In this document: positions 32,719 through 40,434 of the stretch, piece by piece | Layout of the letters: each line of letters begins with the position of its first letter | Numbering within the stretch: the first letter of the stretch is position 1 | From: JAJPKK01 sp035311445 | Lineage (GTDB): Bacteria > Pseudomonadota > Alphaproteobacteria > Rhizobiales > Xanthobacteraceae | Direction of reading: 5' to 3' | Length of the DNA: 64,000 bases | NCBI GenBank assembly: GCA_035311445.1 | Contig: DATGCX010000276.1 | Span: 14,482 to 78,481 of the forward strand | The notes under the pieces: model-generated | Database searches by the model: none | Told to the model about the DNA's origin: nothing | Seen by the model: only the letters and a program-made list of their open reading frames with translations | Made by a program: the position numbers and the translations under genes

Positions 32719-35112
32719 ATGGCGATGCCGGGTATCTGCGAAGAATTGGCGGAGTTGCTGAGTACGGTGCAACGGCCAGGCGACTTCTTTGCCTCCGGCC
32801 GCCTGGAGCTTCTGGCGCCACGCTTGACGGTCGACGGCGTCGGTCAAATCGCGTTGCCGCTCCTTCCTGTTCAGGCCGAGCAGCTGATCGCCCTGGCGGA
32901 GCGCGCGCCCTATGGACGCGGCGCGGCGACGATCGTCGATACGAACGTGAGGCGCACATGGCAGATCGGGCCGGATCGCGTGGGGCTGGATGGCAAGCAC
33001 TGGCAGGCCACGCTCGACCGGGTCGTTGCGCTGGCTGCCGCGGGGCTCGGCGTCGATGAGCCGGTCTCGGCCGAGCTCTACAAACTGCTCATCTATGACA
33101 AGGGCAGCTTCTTCGTCAGCCACCGCGATACTGAGAAGGTGCCGGGCATGTTTGCAACGCTCGTGTTGGCGCTGCCCTCGCAGTCGTCGGGTGGAGAGCT
33201 TGTGGTGCGTCACAAGGACCGCGAAGTGAGGCTTGACCTCGCAAACGACGATCCTGCCGAGATGACATTTGCCGCCTTCTACGCGGACTGCGCGCACGAA
33301 GTTCTCCCAGTCACCGCTGGCTGCCGGGCCACGCTCGTCTACAATCTCTTACGCAAAGGCAAAGGCGGCACACTGAGACCGCCGAGCTACGAGAAAGAAA
33401 CGGCGCGCGCCACGGCACTGCTTCAGGAATGGGGGAAGAGCACGACGGTGCCGGGCGACGGCGTGCCCGAGAAAGTGGTCTATCCGCTTGAGCACGCCTA
33501 CTCGCTGGCAGAGTTCGACTTCGCCAATCTCAAGGGTGTCGATGCTGCTGTCGCAGCGCTTCTCAACTGTTCGGCGTCTGAGGCGGAGTGCGATCTGCAT
33601 CTGGCGCTCGTCTCGATCGAGGAGAGTGGGTCGGCGGAATATTCTGGGTCATACCGAAGCCGTTACCGCAGCTATGACGATGACGACAATGACGAGTTCG
33701 AGGTGGGCGAGGTGATCGACCGCTCGGAATATTTGTCCGAGTGGCGGCGCGCCGACCGCCAGCCGGTTGCGCTCGGAGAAATTCCGATCGAGGAGGGCGA
33801 GGTCTCGCCGCCCGATGCCCTCGAGGACATGAAGCCCAACGAGGAACATTTCCACGAGGCCACGGGTAACGCAGGCGCCTCCTTCGAGCGCACATACCGC
33901 CGTGCAGCCCTAGTGCTCTGGCCGCAGCGAAAGCGCCTCGCGGTGATCAATCAGGCCGGCCCTGCGGCGACCCTACCCTATCTCGACTCGCTGGCAGCGA
34001 AATGGATCGATGAAGGTGCGAAGCAGGATTCGGCGCTTTGGACCGAGGCGCATGAGCTCTCCGGACATGTGCTCGACACTTGGCCTAAAGGGGATTGGTA
34101 CGGAATTGGCCAGGACGACGACGAGGACGATGCGACGGCCGATGGCGTGGCAGACCACGGACAGTCGGAACTGGCGCGTCTCCTCGCCGCGCTGACGACG
34201 CTCAAGGACGAAACGCGGATCGAGGCCGCCATTGCGCTCCTTACCGCGCGCCGTGGACACGACAAGAGCGACAACTCTGCCATTCTCGGGGCTGTGGTGC
34301 TGTTTCCGCCGAAGCGCGCCGCCCAGATGATCGCGGCGATTATTGCAAGCCACGCGAGCGGCGCCCTGGCCCCGTACTGCGCCCTCTTGAGGGCCGCAAT
34401 CGCGGGCCCCTTTGCGGCTGAGCCGAAGCATCTCGGCACCGCAGCCGAAGGCTTGATCGCATCACTCCCGGGTGATCCCGCGCTCGCCCCCGTCGATCAA
34501 TGGGGGCGCCGGCGCCACGTCACCCCTCGCGCCGGCACCGTCGCCGATCTCGTGACGATTGCCGAGGCGGTCGACGCCGAACTGGCCAGCCGGCTGGCCG
34601 AGCATTTGCTCGCCTGGCCCAAGACCTATGGCTGCGACCGCGCGCTGGTTCCGGCGGTCAAGCGCCTGCTGGAAAGCGGCACGCGCAGATCCGGTGCGGC
34701 CATGACGCGCCTGCTTGCGGCTGGTCTCGCGCATCTCGAGGCGCGTGCGGCCGAACCCTTGGAGGCGCCGCAGAACTGGTCGCGCCCAAACGACATCCGC
34801 TGCTCGTGCGAGCATTGCGCCCCGCTCCGTCGCTTCCTTGTGAACCCCGTGACCGAGACATGGACGCTCAAAGCCGCCCAGCAGTTCCGCAGCCATGTGG
34901 AAGGAGAGATCAGGACGGCGCGCGCCGATCTCGATGTCACAACGGAGCGCCGTGGCTCGCCCCACGGTCTCGTCTGCCGAAAAAACAGCGCCAGCTACGA
35001 GCGGCGCGTCGCGCAGCGCCGCCAAGACCTGGCCGACATCGCGATACTGAAGGGCACAACGGACACCGCCGCCGATGATCGTCGCAAACGTGCGCTCCCA
35101 CTTGCCCGATAG
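32719..35112 (+). CDS. Large 2OG-Fe(II) oxygenase protein
   Basis: The 797-residue protein carries an N-terminal 2-oxoglutarate/Fe(II) dioxygenase domain of the prolyl-hydroxylase type. LYKLLIYDKGSFFVSHRDTE holds the HxD pair (about H135, D137), SGGELVVRHKDREV follows, and CAHEVLPVTAGCRATLVYN holds the distal His (about 193) and the 2OG-binding Arg (about 203). The remaining 550 residues have acidic tracts (YDDDDNDEFE) and helical segments without a recognised fold, plus a Cys motif in CSCEHCAPLRRF. The target could be a protein residue. I chose the ATG at 32719 because GGGAGAGA precedes it and the fold starts soon after. Confidence 0.8.
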   Translation: MAMPGICEELAELLSTVQRPGDFFASGRLELLAPRLTVDGVGQIALPLLPVQAEQLIALAERAPYGRGAATIVDTNVRRTWQIGPDRVGLDGKHWQATLDRVVALAAAGLGVDEPVSAELYKLLIYDKGSFFVSHRDTEKVPGMFATLVLALPSQSSGGELVVRHKDREVRLDLANDDPAEMTFAAFYADCAHEVLPVTAGCRATLVYNLLRKGKGGTLRPPSYEKETARATALLQEWGKSTTVPGDGVPEKVVYPLEHAYSLAEFDFANLKGVDAAVAALLNCSASEAECDLHLALVSIEESGSAEYSGSYRSRYRSYDDDDNDEFEVGEVIDRSEYLSEWRRADRQPVALGEIPIEEGEVSPPDALEDMKPNEEHFHEATGNAGASFERTYRRAALVLWPQRKRLAVINQAGPAATLPYLDSLAAKWIDEGAKQDSALWTEAHELSGHVLDTWPKGDWYGIGQDDDEDDATADGVADHGQSELARLLAALTTLKDETRIEAAIALLTARRGHDKSDNSAILGAVVLFPPKRAAQMIAAIIASHASGALAPYCALLRAAIAGPFAAEPKHLGTAAEGLIASLPGDPALAPVDQWGRRRHVTPRAGTVADLVTIAEAVDAELASRLAEHLLAWPKTYGCDRALVPAVKRLLESGTRRSGAAMTRLLAAGLAHLEARAAEPLEAPQNWSRPNDIRCSCEHCAPLRRFLVNPVTETWTLKAAQQFRSHVEGEIRTARADLDVTTERRGSPHGLVCRKNSASYERRVAQRRQDLADIAILKGTTDTAADDRRKRALPLAR

Positions 35113-35163
35113 CGGAGCGGGGGAGTTGATTTGGAGTCTTCCGTACCTATCTAGAGAGCGGAT

Positions 35164-35214
35164 ATGGCTGATCTGTTGGTTCGCGGCGTTGATGAAGAGA
35201 TTGTGCAGGCGCTT
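35164..35214 (+). pseudogene. Truncated FitA-like ribbon-helix-helix antitoxin
   Basis: The first 17 codons (MADLLVRGVDEEIVQAL) are the standard start of FitA/VapB-type antitoxins. After this the sequence changes to unrelated, A+T-richer DNA and the frame runs on for 69 meaningless codons. The rest of the antitoxin and its toxin are missing. The break marks the left edge of the 35.2-40.8 kb block. Confidence 0.6.
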
Positions 35215-35290
35215 GAGGACGCCAATCCACTGATATCACTTGATCGCATTATTCCAAAGGTTGGCAGTTCGCCGGTAAAGCTTAACGCCC

Positions 35291-36295
35291 CTAAAGCAGT
35301 GCAGGCTGATATTCGTCCGTTGCGCTCGGACTGGCAATGCCGTACCGGCCCGGATCGAGTTTCCAGCGTGGCGGAAATGCCAAAGGGTCGAGGGCTCGAT
35401 GCGTGCGCTTATATATTTGCTTAATTCGCTGGCGATTGGCGACTCCCTCAATCTCTGGATGGGCGACACGAGTGTATTTAGATATTTCGCAAAACAGATT
35501 CTGACAGTCGATGGGCTGAAGCGGCCTCCCTAACATGCCATCGAAATCAAGGTGACGCGCAGCGAACTCGATGTCCTGCCGGTCGGTCACCCAGCGAATG
35601 ATCCATTCAGATGATCGGCCGTCGAGAGACGTGAAGCATTTCGAGATTCCATCGAGCGCACCCGGGCCGGCCACCACGAAAGTCGACTCGTCAAAATTGA
35701 GCAAGCTCGAATAGTTGAGATCGATAGTGTATTGGAACGCCAAAAAACGACCTAGCCCCGGATAGGAGAGGATATGTTCATAGACGGTTTCTAGGTCGGG
35801 GACCTGACGCAGGCGATCTGGTAGCCGATCTGCCATCATGCGTGCAATCAGGGCCAGATGGTTGGAATGCTTCCGTTCGTGTCCGAAGGGTGGCGTCGGC
35901 ATGATATAGGCGGCTGAGTATATATGCCGGCCGCGGCTGTAAAGCAGGGTCAATGTCCGATCAAGCGCTTCAAGATCGGCCGTTCGCCAAACGAGCGGCC
36001 CATGGACAGCCTCCAGCGCCTCCCAAGTCTCAATCTTGTTGAAGATCTTAAACAGCAAGGTTCGGAAGAAAATCTCGCCTGGCTCTTGCGAGCGGTGCGC
36101 ACCATATTGCACCTCGCCAATTAAGTATTGGCTCACGCGATCGCTTACGCGAAAAGCGTTAGTGAAGCGGTAGAGGCGCAAAATGGGATCGTTTGTCCAC
36201 GGACCTACTGGATCACGTCGGCGCCTGTAGAACATCGCTAACCGTTCCGCCGCGAACCGCCAATAAGTGTCAAAGGCTACCGTCGTAGCAATCAC
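35291..36295 (-). CDS. 5-hmdU DNA kinase helical / aGPT-pyrophosphorylase clade 2 protein
   Basis: The 334-residue protein shows the family's block order. YWRFAAERLAMFYRRR comes first, then PWTNDPILRLYRFTNAFR with SDRVSQYLI, FFRTLLFKIFNKIETWEALE, IYSAAYIMP, RFLAFQYTIDLNYSSLLNF and FVVAGPGALDGISKCF. It ends with VTDRQDIEFAARHL, RPLQPIDCQNLFCEISKYTR and HPEIEG. Relatives act in thymine hypermodification in phages, where the domain accompanies a P-loop 5-hydroxymethyl-dU DNA kinase. No P-loop is present here, so this is the helical (glycosylase-like) part alone. The GTG start follows GAAGG. It is divergent from the MazG-like gene. Modification of, or action on, modified thymine is inferred from the family. 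Confidence 0.8.
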   Translation of the reverse strand: MIATTVAFDTYWRFAAERLAMFYRRRRDPVGPWTNDPILRLYRFTNAFRVSDRVSQYLIGEVQYGAHRSQEPGEIFFRTLLFKIFNKIETWEALEAVHGPLVWRTADLEALDRTLTLLYSRGRHIYSAAYIMPTPPFGHERKHSNHLALIARMMADRLPDRLRQVPDLETVYEHILSYPGLGRFLAFQYTIDLNYSSLLNFDESTFVVAGPGALDGISKCFTSLDGRSSEWIIRWVTDRQDIEFAARHLDFDGMLGRPLQPIDCQNLFCEISKYTRVAHPEIEGVANRQRIKQIYKRTHRALDPLAFPPRWKLDPGRYGIASPSATDEYQPALL

Positions 36296-36396
36296 GTCAG
36301 AAGACCTTCGCTCAGGTGGGCCACTTTCAAATGGATCACAACTTGACCGCGTCAGATCGAATCTGGTTAAGCATAACAGAGCATAGAAGGTAGGTC

Positions 36397-37611
36397 ATGG
36401 GTCCTGTGGATCATTACTTTGGAAGAGCGGTGATTGCGGAGCAGCAACGGCTGACGATAGCGCAGTTTGAAGCGCATTCTGCCGCAACTGACCAACTCGA
36501 CCGGGATGATGACGAAACACCGCTCCTCGGACTAGTAGGCGAAGTAGGCAGTCTGGTGAGTGCGCTCAAAAAGAAGCGACGCGATACCGACGGTTTTTTT
36601 GGCTACCACGAAGCTGTTGTCGAGGAACTCGGCGACGTGCTCTGGTACATCTCCGCAATTGCCCGACGGGGCGGGACCTCGCTTGTCGAGATCGTCGCCC
36701 GCGTTGTTGGCACTGGACCTGCCGGCAAAATTCTGACATTTGACGATCTTGCAGCCCCGCAAGAGGTGTTAGAGTCCGAGGCATTCGAACTTTCACTGCT
36801 GAGGCTAGCTGGCGAGGCTGGTGATCTCGCCAAGCGATTTGTGGAAGGCGCTTACCGCGACAACGTTGATGCATTACGCGGCGATCTAGTCAAGCTAGCT
36901 CGGCCACTTGTGGCGACCGCTATCACGGCCCAAGTAAAGCTGGAAGACGCAGCGATCGACAATATGAAGAAGACGGAGGACCGCTGGCCAATTGAGCGAC
37001 AGTTTCCGGTCCCGCGGGACGAGAGCCTCCATGTCGACGAGCAGCTACCACGGAAGATGCGCGTACTAGTTTACGAGCGCGAGGTGAACGGCACGAAATT
37101 CGTATTCCAGAAGATGAGCGGCGTACTGCTGGGCGACCGTCTAACCGACAATCACCTGCCGCCCGACGATTATCGCTTTCATGATGTCTTCCACCTCGCC
37201 CATGCCGCCGTGCTTGGCTGGTCGCCAACAACGCGGGCACTCCTAAAGATAAAGCGCAAAAGCCAGAAGGCGGTGGACGAGAACGAGGATGGTGCACGCG
37301 CGAACTTGATCGAAGAGGGGCTGACCACTTGGATTTTCGAAACCGCCAAGCGGCATAACTTTTTCGCCAATACGCCGAGACTAGGGCTCGATTTGCTAAA
37401 GAGCGTCAAGCAGTTCGTGCGCGGCTACGAGGCGGAAAAGCTGCCGATGTGGCTTTGGGAGTCGGCAATCCTGCAGGGCTATGCGGTCTTTCGCATTCTG
37501 CAGGATACGCGCTGCGGCGCCGTCGTCACCGACATGGATCAGCGCAAGATCTGGTTCGAGCCGTTGACGGAAGATGAACTCAGATTATGCGGGCTTAAGG
37601 TCACTGATTAA
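36397..37611 (+). CDS. MazG-like nucleotide pyrophosphohydrolase with extra C-terminal domain
   Basis: The 404-residue protein begins with a MazG-type domain: LLGLVGEVGSLVSALKK and EAVVEELGDVLWYISAIARR (ExxD metal motif E77/D80). The first motif is partly degenerate. A second, weaker MazG-like repeat reads LLRLAGEAGDLAKRF near residue 134. Residues ~215-404 form a distinct domain with RFHDVFHLAHAAVLGWSP, NLIEEGLTTWIFETAKRH and LPMWLWESAILQGYAVFRIL; its His and Glu residues suggest a metal or phosphate site. It may hydrolyse a (modified) dNTP. GAAGGTAGG precedes the ATG. Its 3' end overlaps the convergent thymidylate-synthase-like gene by 11 bp. Confidence 0.75.
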   Translation: MGPVDHYFGRAVIAEQQRLTIAQFEAHSAATDQLDRDDDETPLLGLVGEVGSLVSALKKKRRDTDGFFGYHEAVVEELGDVLWYISAIARRGGTSLVEIVARVVGTGPAGKILTFDDLAAPQEVLESEAFELSLLRLAGEAGDLAKRFVEGAYRDNVDALRGDLVKLARPLVATAITAQVKLEDAAIDNMKKTEDRWPIERQFPVPRDESLHVDEQLPRKMRVLVYEREVNGTKFVFQKMSGVLLGDRLTDNHLPPDDYRFHDVFHLAHAAVLGWSPTTRALLKIKRKSQKAVDENEDGARANLIEEGLTTWIFETAKRHNFFANTPRLGLDLLKSVKQFVRGYEAEKLPMWLWESAILQGYAVFRILQDTRCGAVVTDMDQRKIWFEPLTEDELRLCGLKVTD

Positions 37612-38392
37612 GGGTGCGACAGGTTTCAAGTAGCGCGTTGGCTTCGGCCCGGGTCCAGCCTTCGATACACCCTTCGCGATTGCTACGGCCATAATCAATC
37701 TCGGCATGCGTAGAGATGCAGGTGAGCGAGCCCATTTTGGCTCCGCTCTGGTCAGAGACGAATTTCTGCAGACGACCGAGGCCGATAAAATTGCCGAGGC
37801 CGCGCGCAATATAAGCATGATTCCGGTACATGACGGTGAGCATCAGCCGATTATCGTGGTCGAGCTTGAAACTGAGAAAGCTCAAGCATTGCCGGTTCGA
37901 CACTTTCCCCGCATCGCGGGTGGGATCGAACACAGTCATCTCGTAGACGTTGCGGTAGGTGCGACCGGAAGCGATCTGCCCGCGCATGAAGCAGACGAGA
38001 TCGTCGAGCGGATTAATCAAGATGATCTGGTTGTCGCGCACTTTCTTCCACGACGTCAGCCGGTCGAAATAGCGGCCCCAGTCTCGCGTGATCTTTTTTA
38101 TACGCGGCAACAGCCGGTCGCGATACACTGCATAGAACGCGTCGGGCCCGTGCCGGTCAAATGTCGATTGTGGAAAGATTGTATTGGCGACTCCACTCAG
38201 ACTGTTGGCCCGGTGGGCGCGCAAAAATCCGTCGACCTCGCTGATAATCGCGACATCGGCTTTGGTCTCCGTAAGCGGGTCGGCGATGTCGATGACTACG
38301 TTATGGGCTTCCCCGCCGCGGGCCTGAACGGCGCTCGCGGCGGCGAGCCAGGCTTGAGCGTTGGTGGACTGCGGATCGATCGGGAGATACAT
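37601..38392 (-). CDS. Thymidylate-synthase-like protein
   Basis: The second half of this 263-residue protein follows the thymidylate synthase / dUMP-hydroxymethylase fold. YEMTVFDPTRD is followed by NRQCLSFLSFKL (candidate nucleophile C169), LMLTVMYRNHAY (R190), GLGNFIGLGRLQKFV (N201) and LTCISTHAEID (H229). The spacings C-R 21, R-N 11 and N-H 28 closely match those of classical TS (20, 11, 30). Asn at the base-reading position favours a uracil nucleotide over cytosine. The Asp of the TS 'RSxD' motif is replaced by Ala. The N-terminal half is unlike TS. It is the last gene of the five-gene operon, 2 bp after the C1 peptidase gene, with GGAGAG before its ATG. Confidence 0.78.
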   Translation of the reverse strand: MYLPIDPQSTNAQAWLAAASAVQARGGEAHNVVIDIADPLTETKADVAIISEVDGFLRAHRANSLSGVANTIFPQSTFDRHGPDAFYAVYRDRLLPRIKKITRDWGRYFDRLTSWKKVRDNQIILINPLDDLVCFMRGQIASGRTYRNVYEMTVFDPTRDAGKVSNRQCLSFLSFKLDHDNRLMLTVMYRNHAYIARGLGNFIGLGRLQKFVSDQSGAKMGSLTCISTHAEIDYGRSNREGCIEGWTRAEANALLETCRTLNQ

Positions 38393-38394
38393 GT

Positions 38395-39042
38395 CTATGG
38401 CTCTCCAGCCATGGTTGCTGCACTCAGGAGTCGCGGCCTGAGATAACGGGTTGCAATCCAGCCATAACCTTCAATACCCCAGGCCTCGCCCCAGGAGTTG
38501 CGCACAAGAACAAAGGTACTTTGCTGACTATGGCCATGACCGACCGCGATCAGGGCGTGAACGCGCTTGGGCTCTACGGGCTCTGCGGCGGCAATTATCC
38601 CGCCGGCGCCAGGGCTGTAAAAACTCGTCGAAATACTCATCGTGAAAAGCACAGGATAGTTGGCGTTAAGGCACTGGATTATTGCCTCGACCGTCGCGGT
38701 CCGTGGCGTGCTCTTACGCCGAAATACCCGACTCGCTTTGGGAGGCGCCCACGCCCTCATATCCGTGAACATTTCTGCAATGTAAGGCCACACCTCTTCC
38801 TCGGGTTGCCCCTTGGAGCGGAGCGCCTCGAGCATTCCGGTCATTGTCGCGCCGTCGTGCGGTTTGCCGCCGTCGCACTTGAGCGCGTAATAGTACGCCC
38901 ACTCGGCGGAAAGTGGCCCCCAGCCTGCCCGCACGGCCGCATGCGCATCACTCGCAGCGAAGGCCATGCAGGTCGGCCGGGGGTCCTGATCGCGCACTGG
39001 ACCGAACTTCGCTCGCAAATCCTTGTTGACAACAATTTTCAT
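38395..39042 (-). CDS. Papain-like (C1) cysteine peptidase
   Basis: The 215-residue protein is a compact papain fold without signal peptide or propeptide. GPVRDQDPRPTCMAFAASDA gives the oxyanion Gln19 and nucleophile Cys25, RVHALIAVGHG gives His162, and VRNSWGEAWGIEGYGWI gives Asn182. All catalytic residues are intact, so it is probably an active cytosolic protease. The lack of a propeptide means another component must keep it in check. The gene directly upstream, overlapping it by 4 bp, encodes a chagasin-like papain inhibitor domain, which is a natural candidate. Confidence 0.9.
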   Translation of the reverse strand: MKIVVNKDLRAKFGPVRDQDPRPTCMAFAASDAHAAVRAGWGPLSAEWAYYYALKCDGGKPHDGATMTGMLEALRSKGQPEEEVWPYIAEMFTDMRAWAPPKASRVFRRKSTPRTATVEAIIQCLNANYPVLFTMSISTSFYSPGAGGIIAAAEPVEPKRVHALIAVGHGHSQQSTFVLVRNSWGEAWGIEGYGWIATRYLRPRLLSAATMAGEP

Positions 39043-40052
39043 TGCGCGGTCTGCAGTACCCGTCGCAGATCAGGCTCCCACATGCCTGGTTTCTCAGGAC
39101 CCCTTAAATCGTACTGAAGACGGAATCGATGAAGAGGCTTATGCGGAAGCCATGGGCGCGTTTCCTGTAAGGTGACCTCGCCCTGAGTGCGCTGGCTAGA
39201 GCGCGCGGTCACTCTGCGGGTAAGGACACCGCCAACGCGTCCGGCCTCTTCAGCTTCCTGGTCATCGGCTAGAAGCGCAAATCCGGCCGCCTTCAGTGCC
39301 TCGAAGCTCCAAAGATAGCCGGCGCCGCTGTTCTCGCGCAGCCTAACCACGAATAAGTCGTTACGGCCACCCTCGATAAACGAGCCTTCGTCGCGGTCGG
39401 TTAGAAGCCAGACATCCGAACGCCAGTCGGGCGGCTCATAGCCATGCAAGAATGATCTCTTGATGGTCTTTGGTTCGAACGAGAGCAGCCGCTCTCGTTG
39501 CGCCGGATTGATCGCCCTATGACGTTCGAGAACATAACACGTCGCTGTGTAGCTGGTCCCAAGCCTAAGCGAGGCCTGATAGACTGTCCCGGGATCGGAT
39601 AGCGAATTCGCCGGCCAATGTTGTCTCTGAACAATAAGGGCGAGTAGCCACGAAGGCGCGAGAAACATCGACGCGAATGCGTCGGCTTCGCGCTCCTGGC
39701 GCTCGGCTCCTGAAATTACCGAGAACGGTGCGCGGCGGAGAATACCTTCGTCGTCAAGGCTTGGCCTGTGACGCATATACAGATGTCCCAGCTCATGCGC
39801 GCCAGTGAAGCGTTGAACCGGAAGAGATCGCTGAGTTGTGATAAGAACTCCGAGCTCCTCGGCGGGAATATAGGCGCCAAGCAATTTGTCGAGCTTCTGA
39901 AACATCAAAGTCCCGCCCAATCTGCCGATGGCGCCAAACACATCGATGCGGCCGCCCCCGCTGCGCTCAAGCAGCTCGCGAATGCCGAGATCGCGATGTA
40001 GCGTATGGGCCGCCTTAGCACCTCTTAGGATTGCCTCCCGGTTATCGACCAT
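39039..40052 (-). CDS. ImmA/IrrE metallopeptidase fused to chagasin-type (I42) inhibitor domain
   Basis: Residues ~1-200 form an ImmA/IrrE-type Zn peptidase. RFTGAHELGHLYMRH has H86, E87 and H90, and the third ligand lies in ERQEREADAFASMFLAP. Residues ~230-320 match chagasin, the I42 inhibitor of papain-family enzymes. All three inhibitory loops are visible: RENSGAGYLW (residues 239-248, equivalent to NPTTGY), GRVGGVLTRRVTA (271-283, GxGG) and TRPWLPHKPLHRFRLQY (RPW loop, 298-314). Its stop overlaps the C1 peptidase start, and its start overlaps the Xre gene by 11 bp. I infer that the I42 part binds the neighbouring C1 peptidase and that the ImmA part cleaves a partner, perhaps the Xre regulator. 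Confidence 0.85.
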   Translation of the reverse strand: MVDNREAILRGAKAAHTLHRDLGIRELLERSGGGRIDVFGAIGRLGGTLMFQKLDKLLGAYIPAEELGVLITTQRSLPVQRFTGAHELGHLYMRHRPSLDDEGILRRAPFSVISGAERQEREADAFASMFLAPSWLLALIVQRQHWPANSLSDPGTVYQASLRLGTSYTATCYVLERHRAINPAQRERLLSFEPKTIKRSFLHGYEPPDWRSDVWLLTDRDEGSFIEGGRNDLFVVRLRENSGAGYLWSFEALKAAGFALLADDQEAEEAGRVGGVLTRRVTARSSQRTQGEVTLQETRPWLPHKPLHRFRLQYDLRGPEKPGMWEPDLRRVLQTAQ

Positions 40053-40434
40053 CGTCCGTACCCTTCGTGCGGGCGCGGGACTTTAGGAAATCGGCGAATC
40101 GCGCGAGCTCCTGGCGGTCTTGAGACGAAAGACCGGCGGCTGCGCGCGCCACATGTGCGACTTCAGCCGGGAGCCTATCCTCGGCCGTGTCCTCGCCAGT
40201 GAACCAAGATACCGGTCTTTGATAAATCTTGGCCAAGCGGGCAAGCTCCAAAGCGTCGATCTTACGTTGGCCGGCCTCAATGTTGGAAAGGGCGCTGCGT
40301 GGTATGGCGAGGTGGCTCGCGACCTCCTCTTGCTTCAGACCGACGTACTCACGCGCCATACGAAGGCGCTCGCCGAGCGTCTGGCGATCAATTTCGCGAG
40401 ACGGGACTCGCGGTCCAGTGCGCTCATCAGGCAT
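40042..40434 (-). CDS. Xre-family HTH regulator
   Basis: A 130-residue DNA-binding protein with an N-terminal helix-turn-helix: LGERLRMAREYVGLKQEEVA, HLAIPRSALSNIEAGQRK and ALELARLAKIYQRPVSWF. A helical C-terminal tail (VAHVARAAAGLSSQDRQEL) follows. Xre proteins are the usual partners and substrates of ImmA/IrrE peptidases. The ATG at 40434 gives the usual short N-terminus and overlaps the upstream gene by 8 bp. It probably represses its own operon from the palindrome at 40795-40811. Confidence 0.9.
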   Translation of the reverse strand: MPDERTGPRVPSREIDRQTLGERLRMAREYVGLKQEEVASHLAIPRSALSNIEAGQRKIDALELARLAKIYQRPVSWFTGEDTAEDRLPAEVAHVARAAAGLSSQDRQELARFADFLKSRARTKGTDDGR

